13,973 nt of DNA, taken from positions 1 to 13,973 of the forward strand of contig CAIRBL010000029.1 in the NCBI GenBank assembly GCA_903876815.1. The letters are read 5' to 3'. The notes under the pieces were generated by a model. That model was not told the origin of the DNA. It saw only the letters and a list, made by a program, of their open reading frames with translations, and did no database searches. Position numbers and translations under genes: made by a program. Below are positions 4,313 through 10,842 of the stretch, one piece after another; position 1 is the first letter of the stretch, and each line of letters begins with the position of its first letter. The DNA is from an uncultured bacterium. Its GTDB lineage: Bacteria > Patescibacteriota > Patescibacteriia > UBA1558 > GWA2-36-10.

Positions 4313-4960
4313 ATGGATAAAAAAACAAAACTTTTAAAACTAAACAAGGAAATTTATAAAATTTATCTACAAAATAAGGGTAGCTTACTTTTTCATGGCT
4401 GGCACCATATTAATTTTGTACGTAACAAGGCTTTGCTTTTTGCAAAAAATTTAAAAGCTGATTTATTTATCATTGAATCAACTGCCTTAGTTCATGATTT
4501 AAATTATTTAGTCAAAAGTAATTCCGAGCCAGAAGCAGGCAAACAAATGCGCCAAGAAATCCTTGCAAAAATTGGCTATACTGCAAAAGAATTAGCAACC
4601 ATAGAACAAATTATCATGGAAGCTCACACTGCCTACCGCAAACGTCAATTGTCTGATGAAGCCAAGGCTATTAGCGATGCTGATACCTTATTTAAAGCTC
4701 TACCTATCACCCCCATTCTTTTTGCCAATCATTATATTATAGAAAATAACATTGACATCAGTAAGCTAACTAAAAAAATCATCACCGAGCAAACTGTTCT
4801 ACTTAAAAAAGGTATTTATTTTTATACTAAAGAAGCTAAGCACAAATATCTCAAGTGGGCCAAAGTCAATTCAGCACTATGGTCAAATGTCAGTGAATCT
4901 TTGCAAGATCCAGATGTCCAAAAACTATTGGCTGATGCAAAAAAATTAAAAGTAATATAG
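4313..4960 (+). CDS. HD-domain metal-dependent phosphohydrolase
   Basis: A 215-aa protein of the HD superfamily, which hydrolyses phosphoesters or nucleotides using metal bound by His and Asp residues. The metal motif is visible in order: HGWHH at residues 28-32, the HD pair in LVHDLNY (H61-D62), H105 in EAHTAYR, and Asp in SDADTLF (122/124). The C-terminal part is helical and variable (EAKHKYLKWAKVNSALW). The substrate is unknown. It is placed 2 nt before the DUF1801 gene, so the two are probably co-transcribed and translationally coupled. Confidence 0.8.
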   Translation: MDKKTKLLKLNKEIYKIYLQNKGSLLFHGWHHINFVRNKALLFAKNLKADLFIIESTALVHDLNYLVKSNSEPEAGKQMRQEILAKIGYTAKELATIEQIIMEAHTAYRKRQLSDEAKAISDADTLFKALPITPILFANHYIIENNIDISKLTKKIITEQTVLLKKGIYFYTKEAKHKYLKWAKVNSALWSNVSESLQDPDVQKLLADAKKLKVI

Positions 4961-4962
4961 TT

Positions 4963-5313
4963 ATGCCTAAATTAAAACTAAACCCCATAGATAGCTACAT
5001 TGCGCAATTTCCCAAAGAAGTACAAAGCAAGCTAAAACAAATCAAAAAAATAATCACTACTTTAGCGCCCAAAGCTGAAGAAACAATCAGCTATGGCATA
5101 CCAACTTTTAAGCTCAATGGCAATTTAGTTCATTTTGCCGCCTTCAAAAAACACCTTGGCTTTTTCCCTACACCTTCGGCAATAGTAAAATTCAAAAAAG
5201 AATTAGCCACTTATAAAACATCAAAAGGTAGTATTCATTTCCCCCTTGATCAAACAATACCAATAGAGTTAATCCAAAAAATTGTAAAATTTAGAATAAA
5301 AGAAACTAAATAA
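4963..5313 (+). CDS. DUF1801 / YdhG-like protein
   Basis: A 116-aa protein of the DUF1801 family (some members were proposed as iron chaperones or frataxin-fold-like; the function is unsettled). Diagnostic stretches are IDSYIAQFPKEVQSKLKQI, AEETISYGIPTFKLNG, LVHFAAFKKHLGFFPTPSAI and KGSIHFPLDQTIPIELIQKI. It is full length for the family and is the last gene of the operon, followed 7 nt later by a strong terminator. Confidence 0.85.
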   Translation: MPKLKLNPIDSYIAQFPKEVQSKLKQIKKIITTLAPKAEETISYGIPTFKLNGNLVHFAAFKKHLGFFPTPSAIVKFKKELATYKTSKGSIHFPLDQTIPIELIQKIVKFRIKETK

Positions 5314-5320
5314 AAATGCG

Positions 5321-5352
5321 AAAGCCCCGGCGTCTCTAACGTCGGGGCTTTT
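5321..5352. terminator. Strong bidirectional terminator
   Basis: AAAGCCCCGGCG (5321-5332) pairs with CGTCGGGGCTTT (5340-5351), a 12-bp stem with one G-T pair and a 7-nt loop. A T-run follows on the plus strand and an A-rich stretch flanks the other side. It is shared by the DUF1801 operon and the convergent gene at 5374-5769. Confidence 0.85.
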
Positions 5353-5373
5353 TCAAGGCTTTGAGCTCCTGTC

Positions 5374-5769
5374 TCAATGAGACTCTGTCTCCTCTTCACT
5401 GTCCAGAGTAAAGAGATAGATAAGTAGGCAGGCACACAGATAAGCCAAGATCCAACCGAAGTAAAAACAAAGTCCAAAGCCAAGACCAGCAATCCAAGAA
5501 CCAACGGTCAGACTAATCACCGGCACCGTAGGCGTAGACGCCATAAGACCAGTAATCAAGACCAAGTGTCGGTCTCGCAACAAAAGACTGACCACAGTAC
5601 TTGCCAAAGCTCCTGTAGCCAAACCAATAACGGCACAGACCATGAGACTGATCTTGACGCTTGGCGCAAGCTGTTGATACCAGCTTTTGACAAACAGGAA
5701 ATACAAATCACTGAACCAGACAAACAAGCACAAAGCGCCGATGATGTAATACAAGGTTTTTCTTGACAT
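5374..5769 (-). CDS. Small multi-pass membrane protein, G/C-rich cassette
   Basis: A 131-aa protein starting MSRKTLYY that I do not recognise. Hydrophobic segments suggest about four membrane spans: near residues 5-25 (YIIGALCLFVWFSDLYFLFV), 35-63 (ISLMVCAVIGLATGALASTV), 70-100 and 102-123. It ends in an acidic tail (DSEEETESH). The start at 5769 is preferred because GGAG lies 6 nt upstream. Like the genes at 2182 and 3230 it is richer in G/C than its neighbours and has its own promoter and terminator. It sits inverted between two plus-strand operons, consistent with an inserted accessory gene. Confidence 0.7.
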   Translation of the reverse strand: MSRKTLYYIIGALCLFVWFSDLYFLFVKSWYQQLAPSVKISLMVCAVIGLATGALASTVVSLLLRDRHLVLITGLMASTPTVPVISLTVGSWIAGLGFGLCFYFGWILAYLCACLLIYLFTLDSEEETESH

Positions 5770-5813
5770 GATTGTCTCCATGATTGGGGTGTGAAATAAC
5801 AAAATAACAAGTT

Positions 5814-5842
5814 ATCCTACTAAATATTATACTTTATGTCAA
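5814..5842 (-). promoter_or_regulatory. Promoter of the 5374-5769 membrane protein gene
   Basis: TTGACA (5842-5837), a 17-nt spacer and TAGGAT (5819-5814). A TATAAT at 5831-5826 is an alternative -10 with a worse-placed -35. Confidence 0.65.
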
Positions 5843-5873
5843 TCCATCACAAATCTTTTGATAAATTTTTAAA

Positions 5874-5902
5874 TTGCTTGAAAATAAGCCAAATGATATA
5901 AT
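5874..5902 (+). promoter_or_regulatory. Promoter of the DedA operon, possibly leaderless
   Basis: TTGCTT (5874-5879), a 17-nt spacer and the extended -10 TG-A-TATAAT (5894-5902), followed by only 6 nt before ATG 5909. The predicted start falls on or next to the ATG. Confidence 0.6.
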
Positions 5903-5908
5903 ATAGGC

Positions 5909-6529
5909 ATGCTTATAAATATTATTAACTTTATTTTACACTTAGACACTCATTTAGCTAGCTTAGTAGCCAGCTACGGCACACTTGTCTATGGCTTTTT
6001 ATTTTTAATCGTCTTTTTAGAAACTGGTTTAGTAGTAACCCCATTTTTACCAGGTGATTCACTACTTTTTGTCGCTGGTGCGATGGCTGCTGTGGGTGAT
6101 TTTAATATTTGGTTACTTCTTGTTATCTTAAGCTTTGCTGCTATTTTAGGTGATACGGTCAATTATTCTCTAGGCAAATATTTTGGTGAAAAAATTTTTA
6201 GTAAATTTATAAAAAAAGAACATTTGGATAAAACTCAAAAATTCTTTGATAAATATGGTAAAAAAACCATCATCCTTGCTCGTTTTGTCCCCATCGTAAG
6301 GACCTTTGCGCCATTTGTAGCCGGCGTTGGTAAAATGCATTATCTGACTTTTTTAAGTTTCAATGTCATCGGAGGCTTAGTGTGGGTGGCGCTGTTCACC
6401 TTGAGCGGTTTTTTCTTTGGCAACCTAGCGCTGGTCAAAGAAAATCTAGGCATCATTATTCTCAGCATCATCTTTGTGTCATTATTACCAATTCTATTTG
6501 AATACCTCAAAGCTAAAAAAAATAAATAA
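5909..6529 (+). CDS. DedA-family membrane protein (VTT/SNARE-associated domain)
   Basis: A 206-aa integral membrane protein of the DedA family, whose members support membrane homeostasis and in characterised cases move lipid carriers or lipids across the membrane. Family signatures are ETGLVVTPFLPGDSLLFVAG (about residues 38-57), GDTVNYSLGKYFGE, KYGKKTIILARFVPIVRTFA (the conserved F-x-R-x-x-P-x-x-R) and the Gly-rich stretch NVIGGLVWVALFTLSGFFFG. The C-terminus is a span followed by a lysine-rich tail. It is full length and the first gene of a four-gene membrane operon, 1 nt ahead of the MgtE-like gene. Confidence 0.9.
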   Translation: MLINIINFILHLDTHLASLVASYGTLVYGFLFLIVFLETGLVVTPFLPGDSLLFVAGAMAAVGDFNIWLLLVILSFAAILGDTVNYSLGKYFGEKIFSKFIKKEHLDKTQKFFDKYGKKTIILARFVPIVRTFAPFVAGVGKMHYLTFLSFNVIGGLVWVALFTLSGFFFGNLALVKENLGIIILSIIFVSLLPILFEYLKAKKNK

Positions 6530-6530
6530 C

Positions 6531-7091
6531 ATGAAAAATATAAAAAAATTTTTATACGCCGATGATGATTCTGAGTCAATCAAAACTCTGTTCAATTTAA
6601 GAGCGCCATCTTTAGTGCTCGGTCTTTTGTTGGGCATCACTATTTCTTTTATTACTTCTAACTTTGAAAAAGTCTTAACTGAAAATATTCACGTCGCTTT
6701 TTTTATGCCTTTTATTATTTATATTGCCGATGCGATTGGCACTCAAACCGAAGCTATATACTCTCGGGATCTAAAATCTGGTAAAACCAAATTTTATAAC
6801 TACTTACACAAAGAATTTGCTTTAGGCTTAATCTTTGGCTCAATTTTTGGCTTATTTTCTGGGCTCATTGTGCTTTGGTGGCTTCAAGACATCTTACTAG
6901 CTGTAAGCATTGGCCTATCTGCTTGTATTGCCATTGCTACTGCTCCTATAGTAGCTTTATTAGTTGCTCAAATACTACAAAGCGCCCACAAAGATCCGGC
7001 AGCCGGCACAGGACCAATTGCCACGGTCATTCAAGACATGACCAGTGTTATTATCTACGGCATTATCACCAGCTTAATTATGCTTTCATAA
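6531..7091 (+). CDS. MgtE-like (SLC41-type) divalent cation transporter membrane domain
   Basis: A 186-aa protein with about five hydrophobic spans and the MgtE pore signature DPAAGTGPIATVIQDMTSV near the C-terminus. ADAIGTQTEAIYSRDL corresponds to the family's conserved GNxGxQ-type helix region. It lacks the N-terminal and CBS cytoplasmic domains of standard MgtE, so it resembles the stand-alone membrane module seen in reduced genomes and probably dimerises. The likely role is Mg2+ or other divalent cation transport. The upstream in-frame codon at 6474 lies inside the DedA gene and is rejected in favour of ATG 6531, which leaves a 1-nt gap. Confidence 0.85.
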   Translation: MKNIKKFLYADDDSESIKTLFNLRAPSLVLGLLLGITISFITSNFEKVLTENIHVAFFMPFIIYIADAIGTQTEAIYSRDLKSGKTKFYNYLHKEFALGLIFGSIFGLFSGLIVLWWLQDILLAVSIGLSACIAIATAPIVALLVAQILQSAHKDPAAGTGPIATVIQDMTSVIIYGIITSLIMLS

Positions 7092-7096
7092 ACTCT

Positions 7097-7753
7097 ATGG
7101 AAAACCAAAAAAATACTCCAGCAAACAAATTGTCCATATGGATTAATTATCTCCAAGGACAAAATTTTAGAAAAACCATTCACATTATTTTCTATCTTAT
7201 CATCCCCTTGGCTTTGCTAGGATCTTTGATTTTTATCCAAAACTACAGGCTCAATTCTCAATTTGGTGAATGGGCTTGGCAAGTTTTACTTTTGGTTTTA
7301 TTTATTAAACCAATAGTGAAAATCATTGCTCGCAAAGAACTAATGTGGCTTTTGACTTACCGCCGTGAGCTAGGAATTTTATGTTTTTATCTAGCTTTTG
7401 CTCATCTGAGTGGTAGTATTTTTAATCTAAAAATTTATGAGCTCAAAAATTATCTACCACCAAATAATTTTTTATTTACCGGTGCTTTAGCTAGTTTACT
7501 TTTAATTATTTTGTATCTGACTTCCAATAATTTTTCCATGCGTTTCTTAAAAAAAAATTGGAAACGTGTCCAATACCTATCTTACCTTGTCTTACCGCTT
7601 ATCAGTGCTCACCAAATTCTTTTACAAAAAGAGGCTGAAGATACTATTGGCTTAATCGCCTTGAATATTGCTTTTATAATTTTAAAAATATTAGAATATA
7701 AAAAAATAACTTTAAAGTTCAAAAAATATGATCAAGAAAGTCAAAGTAGTTAA
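7097..7753 (+). CDS. Ferric-reductase-like / MsrQ-like heme membrane protein
   Basis: A 218-aa membrane protein with about six hydrophobic segments. Histidines within spans (KTIHIIFYL, LAFAHLSGS, LISAHQILL) fit the heme-binding layout of the ferric-reductase-like transmembrane domain (YedZ/MsrQ type). The family moves electrons through the membrane, and MsrQ partners a periplasmic methionine sulfoxide reductase. No msrP-like gene is present here, so the partner is unknown. An in-frame upstream extension into the MgtE gene is a shadow. Its 3' end overlaps the mscL start by 26 nt. Confidence 0.65.
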   Translation: MENQKNTPANKLSIWINYLQGQNFRKTIHIIFYLIIPLALLGSLIFIQNYRLNSQFGEWAWQVLLLVLFIKPIVKIIARKELMWLLTYRRELGILCFYLAFAHLSGSIFNLKIYELKNYLPPNNFLFTGALASLLLIILYLTSNNFSMRFLKKNWKRVQYLSYLVLPLISAHQILLQKEAEDTIGLIALNIAFIILKILEYKKITLKFKKYDQESQSS

Positions 7754-8042
7754 TGAATTTAGAGAGTTTTTAAAAGAATACAAAGTTGTTTCCGTAGCCG
7801 TAGCTTTTGTCATGGGTCAAGCGGTCAATGATTTGGTCAAATCTTTTGTGACCAATATTTTCATGCCCATTTTAAGCCCACTGCTACCTGCCGGAGGCTG
7901 GCAAGGAGCCACGGTGACTTGGGGTAAAATCAATTTAGCTTGGGGATCATTTTTGGCAACTGCTATTCACTTTTTGATCTTAGCTTTTATAATTTTTATA
8001 GTAGTAAAAAAATTACTTAAAAGTGAAAATGTCACTAAATAA
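7728..8042 (+). CDS. mscL: Large-conductance mechanosensitive channel, short form
   Basis: A 104-aa MscL homologue. The N-terminus VVNEFREFLKEYKVVSVAVA matches the amphipathic helix and TM1 entry; TM1 runs about 18-48 and includes FVMGQAVNDLVKSFVTNIFMPILSP. A short periplasmic loop follows, then TM2 at about 74-94. The C-terminal cytoplasmic bundle of longer MscL proteins (about 136 aa) is nearly absent. MscL homopentamers open under membrane tension to release solutes in osmotic downshock. The ATG lies inside the previous gene (26-nt overlap, another frame), implying coupled translation. It ends 7 nt before the convergent lspA end. Confidence 0.85.
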   Translation: MIKKVKVVNEFREFLKEYKVVSVAVAFVMGQAVNDLVKSFVTNIFMPILSPLLPAGGWQGATVTWGKINLAWGSFLATAIHFLILAFIIFIVVKKLLKSENVTK

Positions 8043-8055
8043 TAAAAAATTATTT
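8037..8055. terminator. AT-only hairpin between convergent mscL and lspA
   Basis: AAATAAT (8037-8043) pairs with ATTATTT (8049-8055) across AAAAA and is flanked by T-rich sequence. It contains both stop codons. It is a weak but positionally apt bidirectional terminator. Confidence 0.4.
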
Positions 8056-8484
8056 TTGTTTTCTTAATTCAAAAAGTAAAACCCACAAAACTCCAATTGT
8101 GATATAAACATCGCTTAAGTTAAACACTGGAAACTGCCAAATATTTATAAAATCAACCACTCCACCATACAACAAACGATCTAGGATATTAGAAACTGCT
8201 CCAGTGATAATCAAAGATAAAGGCAGAAAAATCATTTGTTTTTGCTGATACATTTGCCAAGTAAAAAATAACAGCCAAGCTAAAATTCCTAACAATAAAG
8301 GCCATAAAATCCAAACAAAAATAGGTAAAGAAAAAGCTAAATTTTTATTTAAATAAAAAGACAAAAAATCGCCCCCTGTTTGTGTAACAACACTTGAAAT
8401 AAGGGACGATTTTTGTAAAATATAAACTTTAGTAAAACGATCAACAATAAATAAAGAAAAAATTGTCAGCCAATAAAAAAACAT
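8050..8484 (-). CDS. lspA: Signal peptidase II (prolipoprotein signal peptidase)
   Basis: A 144-aa membrane aspartyl protease that removes the signal peptide of lipid-modified prolipoproteins. Conserved boxes are visible: VDRFTK near residue 14, NKNLAFS at 46-52, SNILDRLLYGGVVDF with catalytic Asp 102, and FNLSD with catalytic Asp 125. Four membrane spans fit the family (about 2-16, 55-76, 84-101 and 126-140). Its ATG overlaps the stop of the upstream zinc-finger gene (TAATG), which indicates translational coupling. Confidence 0.93.
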   Translation of the reverse strand: MFFYWLTIFSLFIVDRFTKVYILQKSSLISSVVTQTGGDFLSFYLNKNLAFSLPIFVWILWPLLLGILAWLLFFTWQMYQQKQMIFLPLSLIITGAVSNILDRLLYGGVVDFINIWQFPVFNLSDVYITIGVLWVLLFELRKQK

Positions 8485-8846
8485 TATAAAGATTTTTTCT
8501 TACACTCCATACAAGTTGAGGCGGAAGGAAAAGCCTCTAAGCGCTTAGGGTTAATTGGTGCGCCACATTTTTCACAAATACCATAATTACCAGCTTCAAT
8601 TTTTTCCAAAGCACGTTTGACATTAAACAAAGAAACTTCAAGAGTTTTTTCCATGGATAAATTTTTTTCAAACATTGCTACTTCAGCAGCATTTTCATCT
8701 TCCTTTTCACCAAAATCAGGGAACCTAGCATCATAATCATCGCCAGTGACTTTCACCGCGTCCATGTTTAACTCTTTCAAAAGTTCATTTTTTCTTTGTT
8801 CCAGATCATTCTTTCGATCATTGATAAAAGTGGCGTCTAATTTCAT
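8484..8846 (-). CDS. DksA/TraR-type C4 zinc-finger protein
   Basis: A 120-aa protein with an N-terminal coiled-coil-prone helix pair (RKNDLEQRKNELLKELN, then VSLFNVKRALEKIEAGNYG) and a C-terminal C4 zinc finger, C91-x2-C94-x17-C112-x2-C115. This is the DksA/TraR layout. DksA-type proteins enter the RNA polymerase secondary channel and modulate initiation. The acidic DxxDA-like tip of true DksA is not obvious, although DDYDARFPDFGEKEDE is acidic, so the exact role is inferred. A GAAAGG ribosome binding site lies 9 nt before ATG 8846. Its stop overlaps the lspA start. Confidence 0.85.
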   Translation of the reverse strand: MKLDATFINDRKNDLEQRKNELLKELNMDAVKVTGDDYDARFPDFGEKEDENAAEVAMFEKNLSMEKTLEVSLFNVKRALEKIEAGNYGICEKCGAPINPKRLEAFPSASTCMECKKKSL

Positions 8847-8949
8847 ATAATTAACCTTTCTTTAAACTCTTTAAATTTAACAACTTGAATTCTAACAGAT
8901 TTCCCAATAAAAATCAATGCTAAACCAGCAATTTTTTGGCAATAATAAG

Positions 8950-9006
8950 AGGCGCACACTGGCGCTACTTAAATTCATAATGATATTTTTTAGCGGGTGT
9001 GCGCCT
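8950..9006. other. Strong 10-bp hairpin at the 3' end of the degraded ORF
   Basis: AGGCGCACAC (8950-8959) pairs perfectly with GTGTGCGCCT (8997-9006), with CGCT/AGCG (8963-8966 with 8992-8995) as an inner stem. It covers the last codons and stop of the ORF ending at 8965. On the minus strand CTTATTATTG follows, so it may act as a terminator or a transcript-stabilising 3' end. Confidence 0.55.
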
Positions 9007-9205
9007 ACTGTCTCTATAAACCACTTGTTTCCAGTCTCGTAGACTAGAATGTTGGCAAGATTTTGGTTTACAAAAACATAGCGCTTTTTTCTGACTCCAA
9101 AGCATAAGCCACTTTACCATATTGTTGGTCTTGATCTCCGCCAATTTTTATCCGGCGAGGATAAGCCTTTTGATATTTTTGTTTTTGTTTTATGGGTGAT
9201 AAGGG
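8965..9205 (-). pseudogene. Probable frameshifted small gene
   Basis: Two adjacent minus-strand frames look coding and join at a run of six A residues (9090-9085). The first, 9205-9068, reads KAYPRRIKIGGDQDQQYGKV then AYALESEK. The second, ending with TAG at 8965-8967, continues ALCFCKPKSCQHSSLRDWKQ then VVYRDSRRTPAKKYHYEFK. Removing one A joins them into about 76 residues with a CxC...C motif. No start codon is seen in the first part, and stops lie upstream, so the N-terminus is lost, uses an unusual codon, or lies in another frame. The second part alone has ATG 9120 (51 aa). I do not recognise the family. The rest of 8847-9501 has no gene. Confidence 0.4.
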
Positions 9206-9251
9206 TCAGAGCCTTATCTAATATTGAACATACAGTAAAATGGAAAGAACT

Positions 9252-9273
9252 ATTCACTAAATTGCTTTAATGA
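9252..9273 (-). other. Hairpin with GCAA tetraloop in a predicted leader
   Basis: On the minus strand TTCATTAAA pairs with TTTAGTGAA across a GCAA (GNRA-type) loop. It lies about 40 nt into the transcript predicted from the promoter at 9321-9349. A second stem GATAAGG / CCTTATC lies at 9198-9218. Confidence 0.4.
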
Positions 9274-9306
9274 ACAAATCTTTAGTTTTATTAAGGTGCC
9301 GCTTAC

Positions 9307-9315
9307 TTATCAACA
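9307..9315 (+). promoter_or_regulatory. DnaA-box-like 9-mer
   Basis: TTATCAACA differs by one base from TTATCCACA. It overlaps the predicted start of the minus-strand promoter at 9321-9349. Confidence 0.3.
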
Positions 9316-9320
9316 TAATA

Positions 9321-9349
9321 AGTATAGCATATATTTTTACTTTGGTCAA
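9321..9349 (-). promoter_or_regulatory. Promoter upstream of the degraded ORF and zinc-finger/lspA operon
   Basis: TTGACC (9349-9344), a 17-nt spacer and TATACT (9326-9321), each box with 5 of 6 matches. Transcription would run through the structured leader and degraded ORF, and possibly on to the zinc-finger gene at 8846. Confidence 0.65.
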
Positions 9350-9400
9350 CTCTAAAACTTCACTAATGTTAGCAGAAAAAAATAATAGCTAAAAAATTTT

Positions 9401-9429
9401 TTGACAAAGATGTAAAATTATTTTAAAAC
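9401..9429 (+). promoter_or_regulatory. Possible plus-strand promoter, weak
   Basis: TTGACA (9401-9406), a 17-nt spacer and TAAAAC (4 of 6). No plus-strand gene follows, so it may be a chance match or drive an antisense RNA. Confidence 0.25.
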
Positions 9430-9449
9430 TTATCAACAACTTATCCACA
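9430..9449 (+). promoter_or_regulatory. Tandem DnaA-box-like 9-mers
   Basis: TTATCAACA (9430-9438) and the perfect consensus TTATCCACA (9441-9449) lie 2 nt apart in the same orientation as the copy at 9307-9315. An AT-rich stretch lies between the outer copies. Confidence 0.4.
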
Positions 9450-9473
9450 TGCCTACGCTAAAGCTTCGGCATG
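9448..9473. other. Hairpin between DnaA boxes and the 9502-10839 gene end
   Basis: CATGCC (9448-9453) pairs with GGCATG (9468-9473), loop of 14 nt. There is no strong T-run on the minus strand, so a terminator role for the pnp cluster is uncertain. Confidence 0.35.
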
Positions 9474-9501
9474 CAGGCACTAACATCAAAACACTCCTCT
9501 T

Positions 9502-10839
9502 TTACCAGCAAAATCTCAAACCATTAAAAATTTCATTACTATAATGTAAAATCTGCATAGAATTTGTCTTGCTAGCCAAAAAAACTCTTAAATTCAAATC
9601 GTCTAACTGTTTATTGGACAGCTTGAGCCAATCCTCTACCCTATCTTGTTCACTAGCACAAAGTAAAATATCTGGATTATCCGCTGGCTCCACCAAAGAT
9701 CGTAATAAATCTTGAGAATTGCTGAGATAATAAAAATTATTAAGCTGCAAAACACTCAAATTATCAAACTGCCACGCCTTCTGCCCTGGCCAAGACAAAT
9801 CTTGCCACTGTAAATCAGCCAAAACCAAAGCTTGGTAAGCCGTCCCATCTGCTAAAAGCTGTTTTTCTTCTTTGAGAGCTAGCTTTTCTAAAAACAAAGG
9901 CGCTAAGACTTTCAAATCTTGTGGAGCGGCTAATAAATATTCCCCACTTTCCTTTTCCCAGAGCAGCAACTGTGTATTTTGTAGCTCTTCTCTGCTCAAA
10001 ATATGGGCTGGTAATTGAGAAAAAATCTTTGGTCCAATCACACTCTGCCAAGTAGCTGACATTTGAGTTTTTTGATCAGAAAAAGCCAAAAGTGTTTGCG
10101 CATTTTTCGGTACGGAAACTTGTTGCCAATCAAAAGACAAATCTTTTTTGCCCAAAGTATAGACATCAAAAATTTGTCTATCTAAATGTACAAAAATTTC
10201 ATCCTCAATGATAAAGTTTTGCCACAAATTTTTATCTCCTTTGATAAATTTATCTAAATCAGCCTTGTGTAAATAAATATTTATTCCACTTTGATGACTG
10301 GCGCTGATAAATTTGTTTGCCAAGTTGCTTTGCAGGGCATCTTTGAGCTTTTCATCGGGACTAATCAATAAGATATCATTATTCAATAAATCCAAATGCA
10401 AATTTAAAGTATTATTGTTTAATAATTTTAATTCTTCTTTGCTTAAAGTGCCTCTGATCTTTACCAAAAAATTATCAGCCTCACTACCAATTACTTTAAA
10501 CCAAACAATTTCCTCAGCTAAGCTTTTTGCATCTTGTAATAAGCTATTTACTTGGGACAGTTGCGCCTGACTTGTCTCTTGTGCTAAAGCACCAAAAGTA
10601 TCAAAATCACCAGCAATTGCTGACTTATCTGCCCATTGCCAATAAAAATTTGCATCTTGGGGCACAAAATCAAAAGCACTTAAACTAGGCTTTAAAGAAA
10701 ACCAAATAAAAAACAAAAAAATTACAAAAACTAAAGCCACTAAATATTTCAGCGGCTGTAATTTTTGTAATTTAAGTCTTTGCAAAAAAGATTGCTCATG
10801 AGTTTGTTCTTGAGATTTGGCAATACTTAAAAAATCCAC
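9502..10839 (-). CDS. Membrane-anchored hypothetical protein (DUF3352-like)
   Basis: A 445-aa protein with a short basic cytoplasmic N-terminus (QRLKLQKLQPLKY), a single membrane span at about residues 31-49 (YLVALVFVIFLFFIWFSL) and a large predicted extracytoplasmic domain. That domain begins SAFDFVPQDANFYWQWADKS, a pattern seen in DUF3352-like surface proteins of CPR bacteria, though I am unsure of the family. No catalytic motif is seen. The start is GTG 10839, 3 nt after the pnp stop. The ATG overlapping it by two bases leads at once to a stop. The gene is probably co-transcribed with pnp. Confidence 0.65.
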   Translation of the reverse strand: MDFLSIAKSQEQTHEQSFLQRLKLQKLQPLKYLVALVFVIFLFFIWFSLKPSLSAFDFVPQDANFYWQWADKSAIAGDFDTFGALAQETSQAQLSQVNSLLQDAKSLAEEIVWFKVIGSEADNFLVKIRGTLSKEELKLLNNNTLNLHLDLLNNDILLISPDEKLKDALQSNLANKFISASHQSGINIYLHKADLDKFIKGDKNLWQNFIIEDEIFVHLDRQIFDVYTLGKKDLSFDWQQVSVPKNAQTLLAFSDQKTQMSATWQSVIGPKIFSQLPAHILSREELQNTQLLLWEKESGEYLLAAPQDLKVLAPLFLEKLALKEEKQLLADGTAYQALVLADLQWQDLSWPGQKAWQFDNLSVLQLNNFYYLSNSQDLLRSLVEPADNPDILLCASEQDRVEDWLKLSNKQLDDLNLRVFLASKTNSMQILHYSNEIFNGLRFCW

Positions 10840-10842
10840 ATT

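Noticed and set aside
9085..9091. Programmed -1 frameshift at the A6 run in the degraded ORF
   Set aside because: The two frames are related by a +1 shift, and the run is not in slippery phase, so an indel or read error is likelier.
9137..9157. Third copy of the ATCCGCCAAAAACGGATTA hairpin
   Set aside because: Only CCGCCAA and part of the stem match; the loop and second arm differ.
8847..9501. tmRNA, RNase P RNA or SRP RNA in the gene-poor gap
   Set aside because: None of the conserved core sequences of these RNAs could be found on either strand.
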